Assembly (NCBI GenBank): GCA_016719535.1
Contig: JADJYX010000039.1
Location: forward strand, 43,081 to 107,080
Length of the DNA: 64,000 bases
Direction of reading: 5' to 3'
From: Rubrivivax sp.
GTDB lineage: Bacteria > Pseudomonadota > Gammaproteobacteria > Burkholderiales > Burkholderiaceae_C
Numbering within the stretch: the first letter of the stretch is position 1; each line of letters begins with the position of its first letter. A program made the position numbers and the translations under genes. Of this stretch, positions 8,580-16,980 are shown piece after piece. The notes beneath the pieces are model-generated. The model searched no databases. It was not told the DNA's origin and saw nothing but the letters and a program-made list of their open reading frames with translations.

Positions 8580-9397
8580 CGCGCGTCGTTCAAGGCCCAG
8601 TCGTAGTCGAGAAAGGCAATCTCGACCTGCTGGCCGCGGATGCGCTCGCGCTCGGCCGGGGCGTCGGCCAGCCGGTCGGCATGGCGCGCCGCAAAGGCCG
8701 CCAGCGAGCCGATGCCGCGGTGGCCGAGGCGGAAGTCCTCGCCATACCAGTCGAAGATCTTCGACAGCTCGAGCCGCCCGCGCTGCGGATTCCAGCGGTT
8801 GCGCGTGCGGTCGGCCATGAAGCGCTCGGCCTGCTGCTCGAGCTGCGCCTCGAGGCGGTCGGCGACGAAGGCCTCCTCGCGCAGCATCGGGCAGCCGATG
8901 GAGGCGCAGTTGACGGCGAAGTGCACGCGCGGCTCGTCGTAGCGGCCGCGCTCGCGCAGCATGGCGTGCTCGATGTCGTCGAGCGACACCTTGCCACCCA
9001 GCAGCGGGATCCACTTCGGCTTCCAGGGGCTGCTGAACAGTTGCCCCAGGTCCTTGATCGACTTCAGGTCCGGGTAGCGGGTGAGGATCAGCTCGACCGT
9101 GAAGGCGTTGTAGGCGTTGATCAGGAAGGCCTGCTGCTGCGGCTTCGACCACGCCTGCAAGGCCGCCGCCGGCACCGCCGAGAGCGCATCCAGGTAGGCC
9201 TTCAGCGCCCCACGGTCGGCAGCGAAGCCGGCATAGCGGACCTGCGAGGCCTGGCCGCCGCGCAGCAGCAGCACATGCTTCTTCAGCAGCGCGGTCCAGG
9301 CGGCATGGCCCTGGTCGAAGGCCTGGGCGCGGGCGGCGGGGGCGATCACCATGGCCGCGGTGCCGGCCAGCAGGATCCGTCGGCGGGCCGGATTCAT
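8576..9397 (-). CDS. DUF547 secreted protein
   Basis: The 273-aa product has an N-terminal secretion signal (RRR followed by a hydrophobic stretch and AARAQA, residues 1-25, compatible with Sec or Tat). The body is a DUF547 domain, with the conserved LINAYNAFTV, IEHAMLR and HFAVNCASIGCP segments. DUF547 has a transglutaminase/peptidase-like appearance with conserved Cys and His, but no proven activity known to me. It overlaps ArsS and the TIGR04283 glycosyltransferase by 4 bp each, so it is part of the same translationally coupled operon. Confidence 0.85.
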   Translation of the reverse strand: MNPARRRILLAGTAAMVIAPAARAQAFDQGHAAWTALLKKHVLLLRGGQASQVRYAGFAADRGALKAYLDALSAVPAAALQAWSKPQQQAFLINAYNAFTVELILTRYPDLKSIKDLGQLFSSPWKPKWIPLLGGKVSLDDIEHAMLRERGRYDEPRVHFAVNCASIGCPMLREEAFVADRLEAQLEQQAERFMADRTRNRWNPQRGRLELSKIFDWYGEDFRLGHRGIGSLAAFAARHADRLADAPAERERIRGQQVEIAFLDYDWALNDAR

Positions 9398-10362
9398 GCC
9401 GCCTCCAGCGCGCCGCCGCAGCTGCTGCCCTGGCCGGCGGTGCAGCCCCAGCAGTGTTCGGCCACGCGGATGGGCTGGCCCTCGACGTCATGCGCCAGCA
9501 GGTCACGCAGGTGAGGCCGGGTGGCGCCGTTCGCGCGCGCGTGCAACCCCAGCATCTGGTTGAAGTCGCAGTCGTAGAGCTCGCCCTGCCAGTCCACGCT
9601 GACCAGGCTGCGGCACATCACGGTGTCGAGGTTGCTCTCGCGGTAGGCGCTGCGCAGCAGCTGAAGGTAGGACGCGAACGTGCCCTTGCTGACCAGCGTG
9701 CTGCCAAAACGCTGGATCGGCATGTTGGTGAGCGCGAACAGGTGGTTGAAGCGGATGCCGAAATGCTGCCACAGCTCACGCTGGTAGTCGGCCTGCAACG
9801 GGCCCTGCGGCGGCGGCAGCGACGGACCCTGCGGGTTGTAGACGAGGTTGAGCACCAGGCCCGAGCTGTCCTGCCCGTAACCGAGCGCGTTGAGCTGGCG
9901 CAGCCCCGCGATGCTGCGCTCGAAGACGCCGTCGCCGCGCTGGCGGTCGACATTGGCGGCTGAATAACAAGGCAGCGACGCGGTGACCTCCACGCCCTGC
10001 CCGGCCAGGAAGGCGGCCAGATCCTCCTGCCCGGGCTCGGACAGGATGGTCAGGTTGCAGCGGTCGATCACGCTCACGCCCAGCGCGCGCGCGCCGCGCA
10101 CGAGGTCGCGGAAATGCGGATTGAGCTCCGGCGCACCGCCCGTCAGGTCGAGCGTGCGGATGCGCCGCGCGCGCAGCACCTGCAGCACCAGCGCCGCGGT
10201 CTCGGCGTCCATCATTTCGGTGCGGTTCGGCCCGGCGGCCACGTGGCAGTGCAGGCAGCTCTGGTTGCAGCGGTAGCCGAGGTTGACCTGCAGCGTGTCC
10301 AGCTGCCGCCGGCGGATGGCGGGAAAATCGGTGGTGGCGAGCAAAGGCAATGTGGCATGCAT
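9394..10362 (-). CDS. arsS: arsenosugar biosynthesis radical SAM protein ArsS
   Basis: The 322-aa product is a radical SAM enzyme with the 4Fe-4S motif C32-x3-C36-x2-C39 in GYRCNQSCLHCHV, the TGGAPELNP region for SAM binding, and a Cys-rich C-terminus (EHCWGCTAG and SSCGG). This is the ArsS architecture. ArsS attaches a 5'-deoxyadenosyl group to dimethylarsenic, giving the precursor of arsenosugars. The start at 10362 was chosen because the 34 upstream in-frame residues look non-coding. The arsenic methyltransferase ArsM, expected to supply the substrate, is not in the window. Confidence 0.9.
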   Translation of the reverse strand: MHATLPLLATTDFPAIRRRQLDTLQVNLGYRCNQSCLHCHVAAGPNRTEMMDAETAALVLQVLRARRIRTLDLTGGAPELNPHFRDLVRGARALGVSVIDRCNLTILSEPGQEDLAAFLAGQGVEVTASLPCYSAANVDRQRGDGVFERSIAGLRQLNALGYGQDSSGLVLNLVYNPQGPSLPPPQGPLQADYQRELWQHFGIRFNHLFALTNMPIQRFGSTLVSKGTFASYLQLLRSAYRESNLDTVMCRSLVSVDWQGELYDCDFNQMLGLHARANGATRPHLRDLLAHDVEGQPIRVAEHCWGCTAGQGSSCGGALEAA

Positions 10363-10468
10363 GGCGGAGCGGGCCCCGCGGGCCCGTGAGGCCCGTGAGG
10401 CCGACAGCAGGCAGTTCGCGGGCCGGGCGGTTTCGGTTACAGGCGGGTGCCGAAGCATGTGCAACGGC

Positions 10469-11911
10469 TCAGGCCCCGGGTCCGCAGTCGAGACAACGCT
10501 CCACCGGCGGAGGACCCATGCGCAACGCGCGCTGCAGCACCCGCAGGGCCGAGCGCAGGCCCTCCTCGATCACCGGATGATAGAAGGGGCTGTCGAGCAT
10601 CTGCTGCACCGTGTCGCCGCGCTGCACGCTCCAGGCCAGCAGGTGGCCGATGTGTTCGGCGGCCGGGCCGACCATCTCGGCGCCCAGCAAGCGGCCGCTG
10701 GCACGCTCGCCGTAGACGCGCAGGGCGCCTTCGTTGCGGCCCATGACGCGGCTGCGCCCCTGGTCGACGAACGACACCTCGCCGACGGCGAAGGCGGTGC
10801 CGGCGGCCAGCAGCTCCGCGTGGCTGGCGCCGGCGATCGCGATCTGCGGGTCGCTGAAGACCACGGCCAGCGGCGCGCGGCGCGGCCGCACGCGCAGGTC
10901 GGGCCAGCGGCCGGCGTTGTCGCCGGCGATGCGGCCGTCGTCGGCGGCCTCGTGCAGCAGCGGCCGGTCCTCGGCGACGTCGCCGGCGATGAAGACGGCG
11001 CTGTCGCCGATCTGGCCGCTGCGGCGGTCGAAGACCGGCACGCCGCCGGCGTCCAGCGGCAGACCCGTCGTCTCGAGCCCGAGCGCATCGACGTTGGGGC
11101 GGCGCCCGGTGGCGGCCAGCAGCCAGTCGAAACGGGCCTCGTCCGCCTGCCCACCGGCGTCGACGCCGTTCACGACCACCTCGTCGCCATCGCGCTGCAC
11201 GGTCAGGTGACGCATGTCCAGGCTCAGCGGCAGCGCCTGCGCGAACACCTGCTCGGCGACCCGCTGCAGCGCCGGGTCGCTGAGCGGGCCCAGGCGCCGG
11301 CTGCGGCCGTACAGGCGCACGCGCACGCCCAGCCGGTGCAGCGCCTGCGCCAGTTCCAGCCCGATGACCCCGGCGCCCACCACCGCCACCGAGCGCGGCA
11401 GCGTGGCCCAGTCGAAGACGTCGTCGTTGACGATCAGCCGTTCGCGCAGTGCTTCGCGCCACATGCGCGGCAGCGCCGGCGACGAGCCGGTGGCGATGAC
11501 GATGCGCGAGGCCACCACGCGCGTGTGGTCGCCGACCTGCAGCGTGTGGCGGTCGAGAAAGCGCGCGTGGCCCATCAGCCGCTGCTCGGCCGGCCAGGCC
11601 TCGACGGCGTCGACCACGAAGCCCACGAAGCGGTCGCGCTCGTCGCGCACACGCTGCATCACGGCCGCGCCGTCGACGACCAGCGCGCCGCCGTGCACGC
11701 CGAAGCGCCCGGCCTCGCGCACGGCGTGGGCGGCGTCGGCGGCCGCGATCAGCAGCTTGCTCGGCATGCAGCCCACCCGGGCGCAGGTGGTGCCGTAGCG
11801 GCCGGCCTCGATCAGCAGCACGCGGTCGGTGTGGGCGCGGGCGGCACGCCAGGCCGACATGCCGGCCGTGCCAGCGCCGATGACGGCCACGTCGGTGTGC
11901 AGGGTCTGCAT
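10469..11911 (-). CDS. dihydrolipoamide dehydrogenase-like disulfide oxidoreductase
   Basis: The 480-aa product is a class I pyridine nucleotide-disulfide oxidoreductase. FAD motif GAGTAGMSA is near the N-terminus, the redox disulfide is C43/C48 (TTCARVGCMPSK), the NAD(P) motif is VVGAGVIGLELAQ, and FIAGDVAEDRPL closes the FAD site. The C-terminal HPVIEE supplies the catalytic His-Glu pair. The start at 11911 has an AAGGAG box in the right place. It sits 106 bp upstream of arsS on the same strand; enzymes of this family often accompany arsenosugar genes, perhaps reducing arsenic-thiol intermediates (inference). Confidence 0.85.
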   Translation of the reverse strand: MQTLHTDVAVIGAGTAGMSAWRAARAHTDRVLLIEAGRYGTTCARVGCMPSKLLIAAADAAHAVREAGRFGVHGGALVVDGAAVMQRVRDERDRFVGFVVDAVEAWPAEQRLMGHARFLDRHTLQVGDHTRVVASRIVIATGSSPALPRMWREALRERLIVNDDVFDWATLPRSVAVVGAGVIGLELAQALHRLGVRVRLYGRSRRLGPLSDPALQRVAEQVFAQALPLSLDMRHLTVQRDGDEVVVNGVDAGGQADEARFDWLLAATGRRPNVDALGLETTGLPLDAGGVPVFDRRSGQIGDSAVFIAGDVAEDRPLLHEAADDGRIAGDNAGRWPDLRVRPRRAPLAVVFSDPQIAIAGASHAELLAAGTAFAVGEVSFVDQGRSRVMGRNEGALRVYGERASGRLLGAEMVGPAAEHIGHLLAWSVQRGDTVQQMLDSPFYHPVIEEGLRSALRVLQRALRMGPPPVERCLDCGPGA

Positions 11912-12110
11912 GAAGCGCTCCTTCTCGTCGGCGCAGCCGGATCCGCGGATCATCGCCGCAGTCGACCCGGTTCGCTGCACCCATCACCAATCACCCGCGC
12001 CAGGCCCGCCGTGACCGGCGAGGCAGAATCCCGCCGCCTTCCCCCCATCCGGTGGGCGGCCCCATCGGCTTCCTGCGCGACCGATGTAACCCACGCGAGC
12101 GCGCCGACGA

Positions 12111-12677
12111 ATGACCGATGACGCCGTCCATAACGACTTCGAGTCCGGCCTGAAGCCGTTGTGGCTGCGCGCCCAGGCGGGTGACGAGGCGGCCTACCGG
12201 GACGCCCTGGCCCGCATCGCCACCCGGCTGCGCGGCTATCTGCGCCGCCGCCTGCAAAGCCTGCCGGACGACGTGGAGGACCTGGTGCAGGAGACCCTGC
12301 TCGCGCTGCACCTGCAGCGCGGCACCTATGACCCGACGATCCCGGTCAGTGCCTGGGTGCTGGCGATCGCCCGCCACAAGCTGGTGGACCTGTGGCGCCG
12401 GCGCGGCCGCCGCGACGATCTGCACGATGCGCTCGACGATGTCGACGAGGCGGCGCTGATCGCCGCGCCCGACGAAGGCGAGGCCCGCCGCGACCTCGAC
12501 CGGCTGCTGCAGCAGCTGCCGGCGGCGCAGCGCCGGGCGATCCTGCTGACCAAGGTGGAGGGCCTGTCGGTGGACGAGGCCTCGCAGCGCACCGGGGCTT
12601 CGGCCTCGGCGATCAAGGTGCAGGTGCACCGCGGCCTCAAGCGCCTGGCGCAATTGGTGAAGACGCAACGACCATGA
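12111..12677 (+). CDS. ECF-type RNA polymerase sigma factor
   Basis: The 188-aa product has region 2 (DVEDLVQETLLALHLQR) and region 4 (LPAAQRRAILLTKVEGLSVD, then a helix-turn-helix with ASAIKVQVHRGLKRL), as in extracytoplasmic function sigma factors. It directs RNA polymerase to stress promoters when its anti-sigma factor releases it. The stop overlaps the start of the DUF1109 gene by 4 bp (ATGA at 12674-12677), the usual sigma/anti-sigma coupling. It is divergent from the disulfide oxidoreductase gene. Confidence 0.9.
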   Translation: MTDDAVHNDFESGLKPLWLRAQAGDEAAYRDALARIATRLRGYLRRRLQSLPDDVEDLVQETLLALHLQRGTYDPTIPVSAWVLAIARHKLVDLWRRRGRRDDLHDALDDVDEAALIAAPDEGEARRDLDRLLQQLPAAQRRAILLTKVEGLSVDEASQRTGASASAIKVQVHRGLKRLAQLVKTQRP

Positions 12678-13309
12678 AGACACAGACCCTCGTCGAGCTG
12701 CTGGCCCGCGGCGCCGGGCCGGCGCCGCGCCACGTGGCCGCACGCCGGCTGCTGCCGGCGGCGGGCTTCGGGGTGCTGGCCAGCGCCGCGCTGGCGCTGG
12801 CGCTGATCGGCCCCATTCCGGCTGCGCTGTATGCCACCGCGGCGCCCTGGGTCAAGCTCGGTTATGCAGCGGTGCTGGCGGCTGCCGCGCTCTGGCTGAC
12901 GGCCACGCTGTCGCGGCCGGTTGCGCGGCCGCTGCGGCCCGGGCGCGCCGTCGCGGCGGTGGTCGCTGCGATGGGCCTGATCGGGCTCGTCGCCCTGCTG
13001 GCCACGCCGGCCGGCGAACGCATGACGGCCCTGCTGGGCCATTCCGCGCTGGCCTGCCCGGGCAACGTGCTGGCGCTGTCGCTGCCCGCGCTCGCGGCCG
13101 CGCTGTGGGCGCTGCGCGGCCTGGCACCGACGCGCCCGCACGCCGCCGGCGCTGCGGCCGGGCTGCTGGCCGGGGCGCTGGGCGCCGCCGGCTACGCGCT
13201 GGCGTGCACCGAGACCTCGCCGGGCTTCGTCGCCGCCTGGTATTCGCTGGGCATCGGACTCACCGCCGCACTCGGCGCCATCGTCGGGCCGCGCGTGCTG
13301 CGCTGGTAG
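12674..13309 (+). CDS. DUF1109/NrsF-family anti-sigma factor
   Basis: The 211-aa product has a short cytoplasmic N-terminus (KTQTLVELLARG) and about six membrane helices, the layout of DUF1109 proteins such as NrsF, which hold ECF sigma factors at the membrane. Two cysteines (LACPGN and LACTET) lie near helix ends, and could serve as redox or metal sensors as in related anti-sigma factors (inference). Start overlap with the sigma gene fixes the ATG at 12674. Confidence 0.85.
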   Translation: MKTQTLVELLARGAGPAPRHVAARRLLPAAGFGVLASAALALALIGPIPAALYATAAPWVKLGYAAVLAAAALWLTATLSRPVARPLRPGRAVAAVVAAMGLIGLVALLATPAGERMTALLGHSALACPGNVLALSLPALAAALWALRGLAPTRPHAAGAAAGLLAGALGAAGYALACTETSPGFVAAWYSLGIGLTAALGAIVGPRVLRW

Positions 13310-13337
13310 GGCCGGCGCAGCGGCTCGGCGGGGCCGG

Positions 13338-14237
13338 CTACGGCGGCGGCCGCGGGTGCTCGATGCAGTGGAATTCCGCCACCTGCTGTGCCTGCGCGCG
13401 CGGCTCGCCGAAGGCGATCCAGCCATGGCCGATCAGCGTCAGTTCCTCGTGGCGCACCTTGATCTCGGGCTTGCCCTCGAAGGTGACGAAGCTGCCGTTG
13501 AGGCTGTGGTCGACGAGCACGAAACGCTCGCGCCGGCGTTCGATCATCGCGTGCGCGCGCGACACCGTCGGGCTGCGCACGGTGAAATCGGCCTCGTGGT
13601 CACGGCCGAAGGTGGCCTTGCGGCGCTCGGGGCCCATCTCCAGGCGTTCGCCGCCGACTTCCAGCGTCAGGTGCGCCCAGCCGGCGGCGTCGCCCGCGGC
13701 CGGTGCGGCGACGATCGCCGTCATCTCCTGCGACGCCGCCTGCCACAGGATCTCGACCAGCGCGATCTCCTGCGCCTTGCCCTTGACCTCGATCGGGAAC
13801 AGCGTGCGCAGGTTGGCGGCATGCAGGCTGGACAGCTGGCGCGCCGTTTCCTCGTCGGTGATGACCTGGCCCTTGGAGGCCAGGTCGCACAGGCGCGAGG
13901 CGAGGTTGACGCTGTCGCCGAAGACATCGCCGTCGCGCGGCACCACGGGGCCGAAATGAAAGCCGATGCGCACGCCCAGCTGCACGCCGCGCGGTTCGCC
14001 CAGGCCGGCCACGCGCACCTGCATCTCGGCGGCGGCGGCGGCGGCATCGTCGGCGCGGTCGAAGACGGCCATCACGGCGTCGCCGATGGTCTTGACGACG
14101 CGGCCGTGGCAGTCGGTGGTGCAGGCCGACATCGTGGCCAGGCAGTCCTCGACCAGGGCGAAGGCCGGCTCGTCGCCGAGCAACTCGTACAGCGCCGTGC
14201 TTCCGGCGACATCGGCAAACAGCACGGCACATTCCAT
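13338..14237 (-). CDS. adenylate/guanylate cyclase domain protein with FHA domain
   Basis: The 299-aa product has a class III cyclase homology domain (about 1-170), with FADVAGST and KTIGDAVMAVF metal-site motifs and NLASRL in the substrate region. An FHA domain follows at about 200-285 (GRDHEADFTV, SPTVSRAHAMI, DHSLNGSFV). FHA domains bind phospho-threonine peptides, so the protein probably links a Ser/Thr kinase signal to cyclic nucleotide production or to a non-catalytic output. No kinase gene is nearby. It starts at the ATG at 14235-14237. Confidence 0.85.
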   Translation of the reverse strand: MECAVLFADVAGSTALYELLGDEPAFALVEDCLATMSACTTDCHGRVVKTIGDAVMAVFDRADDAAAAAAEMQVRVAGLGEPRGVQLGVRIGFHFGPVVPRDGDVFGDSVNLASRLCDLASKGQVITDEETARQLSSLHAANLRTLFPIEVKGKAQEIALVEILWQAASQEMTAIVAAPAAGDAAGWAHLTLEVGGERLEMGPERRKATFGRDHEADFTVRSPTVSRAHAMIERRRERFVLVDHSLNGSFVTFEGKPEIKVRHEELTLIGHGWIAFGEPRAQAQQVAEFHCIEHPRPPP

Positions 14238-14333
14238 GGACGGCCCTTATCCGCATCGACGCGACGGGAACGGTGTAGCACACCTTGACCGCACCGGCCT
14301 GCGCGCCGCGGCCGCTGCCGGATACTCGTGCCC

Positions 14334-15875
14334 ATGTTCGAGTCCGCCAACCTCCAGCATGCCGTCGCCAAGGCGGCCTACGAGCGCGAGCAGGCGCAAC
14401 TGCGCGCGGCGCTGCTGGAGTCGCAGTACGACCTCAAGCTCGACGGCCGCTTCCCGGTGCTGATCCTCATCGCCGGGGTCGAGGGCGCCGGCAAGGGCGA
14501 GACCGTCAACCTGCTCAACGAGTGGATGGACCCGCGCCACATCCAGACCACGGCCTTCGGCACGCCGTCGGACGAGGAGGCCGAACGCCCGGCGCACTGG
14601 CGCTTCTGGCGCGCGCTGCCGCCCAAGGGGCGCATCGGCATCTTCTTCGGCGCCTGGCACACGCAGCCCATCGTGCAGCGCGTGATGGGGCGCATCGGCG
14701 ACGGCGAATTCGCCGCCGCCATCGGCGAGATCCAGCGCCTGGAGCGCATGCTGTGCAACGAAGGCGTGCTGCTGCTGAAATACTGGTTCCACATCTCGAA
14801 GGACCAGCAGAAGAAGCGCCTGAAGGCGCTGGAGGCCGACCCCAAGACGCGCTGGCGCGTGACCGAACGCGACTGGGACTATTTCAAGCTGTACGACCGC
14901 TTCGTCGAGACCTGCGATTCCTTCCTGCACCAGACCTCGACCGCGCAGGCGCCATGGATCGTGGTGCCGGGCGCCGAGCCGCGCTATCGCGCGCTGACCG
15001 TCGGCCGCCACCTGCTGGCGGCGATGCGCGCGCGGCTGGACGACAAGGCCGGCACCGGCCGGCCCGAGGCCACGCCGCCGCTGCCGGCGCCCGGCGACCG
15101 GCTCAACGTGCTGACGGCGCTGCAGCTCGACCAGCCGATGGGCAAGCCGGCCTACGAACGCGAGCTGGAGAAGTGGCAGGGCCGGCTCAACCTGGCGTCG
15201 CGCGCTGCACGCTTCCGCTCGCTGTCGGTGGTGGCGGTCTTCGAGGGCAACGACGGCGCCGGCAAGGGCAGCGCCATCCGCCGGGTGACGCAGGCGCTCG
15301 ACGCGCGCCAGGTCAGCAGCATCCCGGTGGCGGCGCCGACCGAGGAAGAGCGCGCCCAGCCCTACCTGTGGCGCTTCTGGCGCCAGCTGCCGCGGCGCGG
15401 GCGCTTCGCGCTATTCGACCGCTCGTGGTACGGCCGCGTGCTGGTCGAGCGCATCGAAGGCCTGTGCAGCGAAGCCGACTGGATGCGCGCCTATGGCGAG
15501 ATCAACGACTTCGAGCACGCGCTGGTGCAGCACCGCGTGGTGCTCGTCAAATTCTGGCTGGCCATCGGCAAGGACGAGCAATACCGGCGCTTCAAGCACC
15601 GCGAGACGGTGGCCTTCAAGCGCTTCAAGATCACCGCGGAAGACTGGCGCAACCGCGAGAAGTGGGACGCCTACGAGGCCGCCGTGTGCGACATGGTCGA
15701 CCGCACCTCCACCGCCGATGCCCCGTGGACGCTGGTCGAGGCCGACAACAAATACCACGCCCGCATCAAGGTGCTGCGCACGCTGTGCGAGGCGGTGGAA
15801 AGCGCGCTGGAAGCCGCGCCGCACGAGGACGGCAAGGCGGGCAAACCCGGGCCCGCGCACGGCCGCAAGAGGTAG
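14334..15875 (+). CDS. pap: polyphosphate:AMP phosphotransferase
   Basis: The 513-aa product is a tandem PPK2 protein, the class that phosphorylates AMP to ADP with polyphosphate. Each half has a Walker A loop: GVEGAGKG at about 48-55 and GNDGAGKG near residue 305. The C-terminal half keeps the catalytic lid and arginine region FDRSWYGRVLVERIEG; the N-terminal half has FFGAWHTQPIVQRVMG there, so it is probably a degenerate, structural domain as in known two-domain Pap enzymes. ATG 14334 was preferred over the GTG two codons upstream. Confidence 0.92.
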   Translation: MFESANLQHAVAKAAYEREQAQLRAALLESQYDLKLDGRFPVLILIAGVEGAGKGETVNLLNEWMDPRHIQTTAFGTPSDEEAERPAHWRFWRALPPKGRIGIFFGAWHTQPIVQRVMGRIGDGEFAAAIGEIQRLERMLCNEGVLLLKYWFHISKDQQKKRLKALEADPKTRWRVTERDWDYFKLYDRFVETCDSFLHQTSTAQAPWIVVPGAEPRYRALTVGRHLLAAMRARLDDKAGTGRPEATPPLPAPGDRLNVLTALQLDQPMGKPAYERELEKWQGRLNLASRAARFRSLSVVAVFEGNDGAGKGSAIRRVTQALDARQVSSIPVAAPTEEERAQPYLWRFWRQLPRRGRFALFDRSWYGRVLVERIEGLCSEADWMRAYGEINDFEHALVQHRVVLVKFWLAIGKDEQYRRFKHRETVAFKRFKITAEDWRNREKWDAYEAAVCDMVDRTSTADAPWTLVEADNKYHARIKVLRTLCEAVESALEAAPHEDGKAGKPGPAHGRKR

Positions 15876-15881
15876 GCGCGG

Positions 15882-16877
15882 TCAGAACACCGCATGCTCG
15901 CCGCGCTCGTGCCGCACATCGCCGCGCAGCAGCGCGGCATAGTGGTCGAACAGCGTGCGCGTGCCGGTGGACGGCGTGGCCGCTGCGTCGTAGCGGCCGG
16001 CGGCGGCGTCCCAGACCAGCATCGACTCGGTGGCGTAGTAGTGGCCGATGCGCGCGAATTCGGCCTTGGCCTGCAGCGGCGGCCATGCGCGCGCGGCGGC
16101 GCCCAGCCCGGCTGCGATGGCGGCCAGCAGTGCCGGCGGCACCGACTTGAAGCGCGGCGGCCGGCCCAGCAGCTGGAACAGCCGCTCGCCCTGCTGCCGC
16201 GGCGTGATGGCCTCGCCCGGGCCGCCGATGGGCAGCACGCGCCGGCGGCGCGTCGCGTCGTGCAGGCAGTCGGCCAGGTAGTCGGCGAGGTCGTCGTCGC
16301 CGATCGGCTTGCAGGCGGTGAGCCTGCCGTCGCCGAAGATCAGGAACGGTTTGCCGCGGCGCACACGTTCCACCTGGCCCGACAGCGACTTGAAATAGGC
16401 CGTCGGCCGCACGATGGTCCAGTCCAGGTCCGAGGCCTGCAGTTCGGCCTCGAAGGCCCGCTTGGCATGCTGGAAGGCCAGGCGCGGCTTCTGCACGCAG
16501 ATTGCCGACAGCTGCACCCACTGCGGCACACCGGCCCGCCGCGCCGCCTGCAGCAGCTGCCGATGGGCTCCGTGGTCGATGGCCCAGGCATCGTCGGGTG
16601 CGCCCGTGCGCGAGGCCAGGCAGGAGACGATGGCGTCGAAGCGCTCGCCGCGCAGGCCGTCGCGCGCGATCGAGCCGGCATCGTCGGGTTGTCCCTGCCG
16701 CCATTGCAGGCCCGCAGCGGGCGGCCCTGCCGGCACCGCGCCGCGCCCGAAGGCCACCACCTCGTGGCCCCGCCGGCGCAGCGCCTGCAGCGCGGCGCGG
16801 CCGATGGTGCCGCTGGCGCCGACGATCAAGACGCGGCGCGGCGTCGGGGTGGCAGGGGCGACGGCCATGGCGGCCAT
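15882..16877 (-). CDS. NAD(P)-binding reductase resembling BciA/DVR 8-vinyl reductase
   Basis: The 331-aa product is an extended/atypical SDR, with the nucleotide-binding loop VGASGTIGRAALQAL near the N-terminus. The C-terminal segment IGHYYATESMLVWD matches the motif I know from divinyl (proto)chlorophyllide 8-vinyl reductases (BciA and plant DVR). No other bacteriochlorophyll gene is in the window, so the protein may act in another pathway, or the organism may be phototrophic. The start could also be the ATG at 16868. It is divergent from yghU. Confidence 0.7.
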   Translation of the reverse strand: MAAMAVAPATPTPRRVLIVGASGTIGRAALQALRRRGHEVVAFGRGAVPAGPPAAGLQWRQGQPDDAGSIARDGLRGERFDAIVSCLASRTGAPDDAWAIDHGAHRQLLQAARRAGVPQWVQLSAICVQKPRLAFQHAKRAFEAELQASDLDWTIVRPTAYFKSLSGQVERVRRGKPFLIFGDGRLTACKPIGDDDLADYLADCLHDATRRRRVLPIGGPGEAITPRQQGERLFQLLGRPPRFKSVPPALLAAIAAGLGAAARAWPPLQAKAEFARIGHYYATESMLVWDAAAGRYDAAATPSTGTRTLFDHYAALLRGDVRHERGEHAVF

Positions 16878-16980
16878 TGTGCGTCGGGCACGATCGGCAT
16901 CGGTGCCGCGCCGCCTCGCCCGCGCGGGCACGACGCACTGGTAGGCTGCGGGCTCGCCACTGCCCTCCGGAGCCCGCCGC

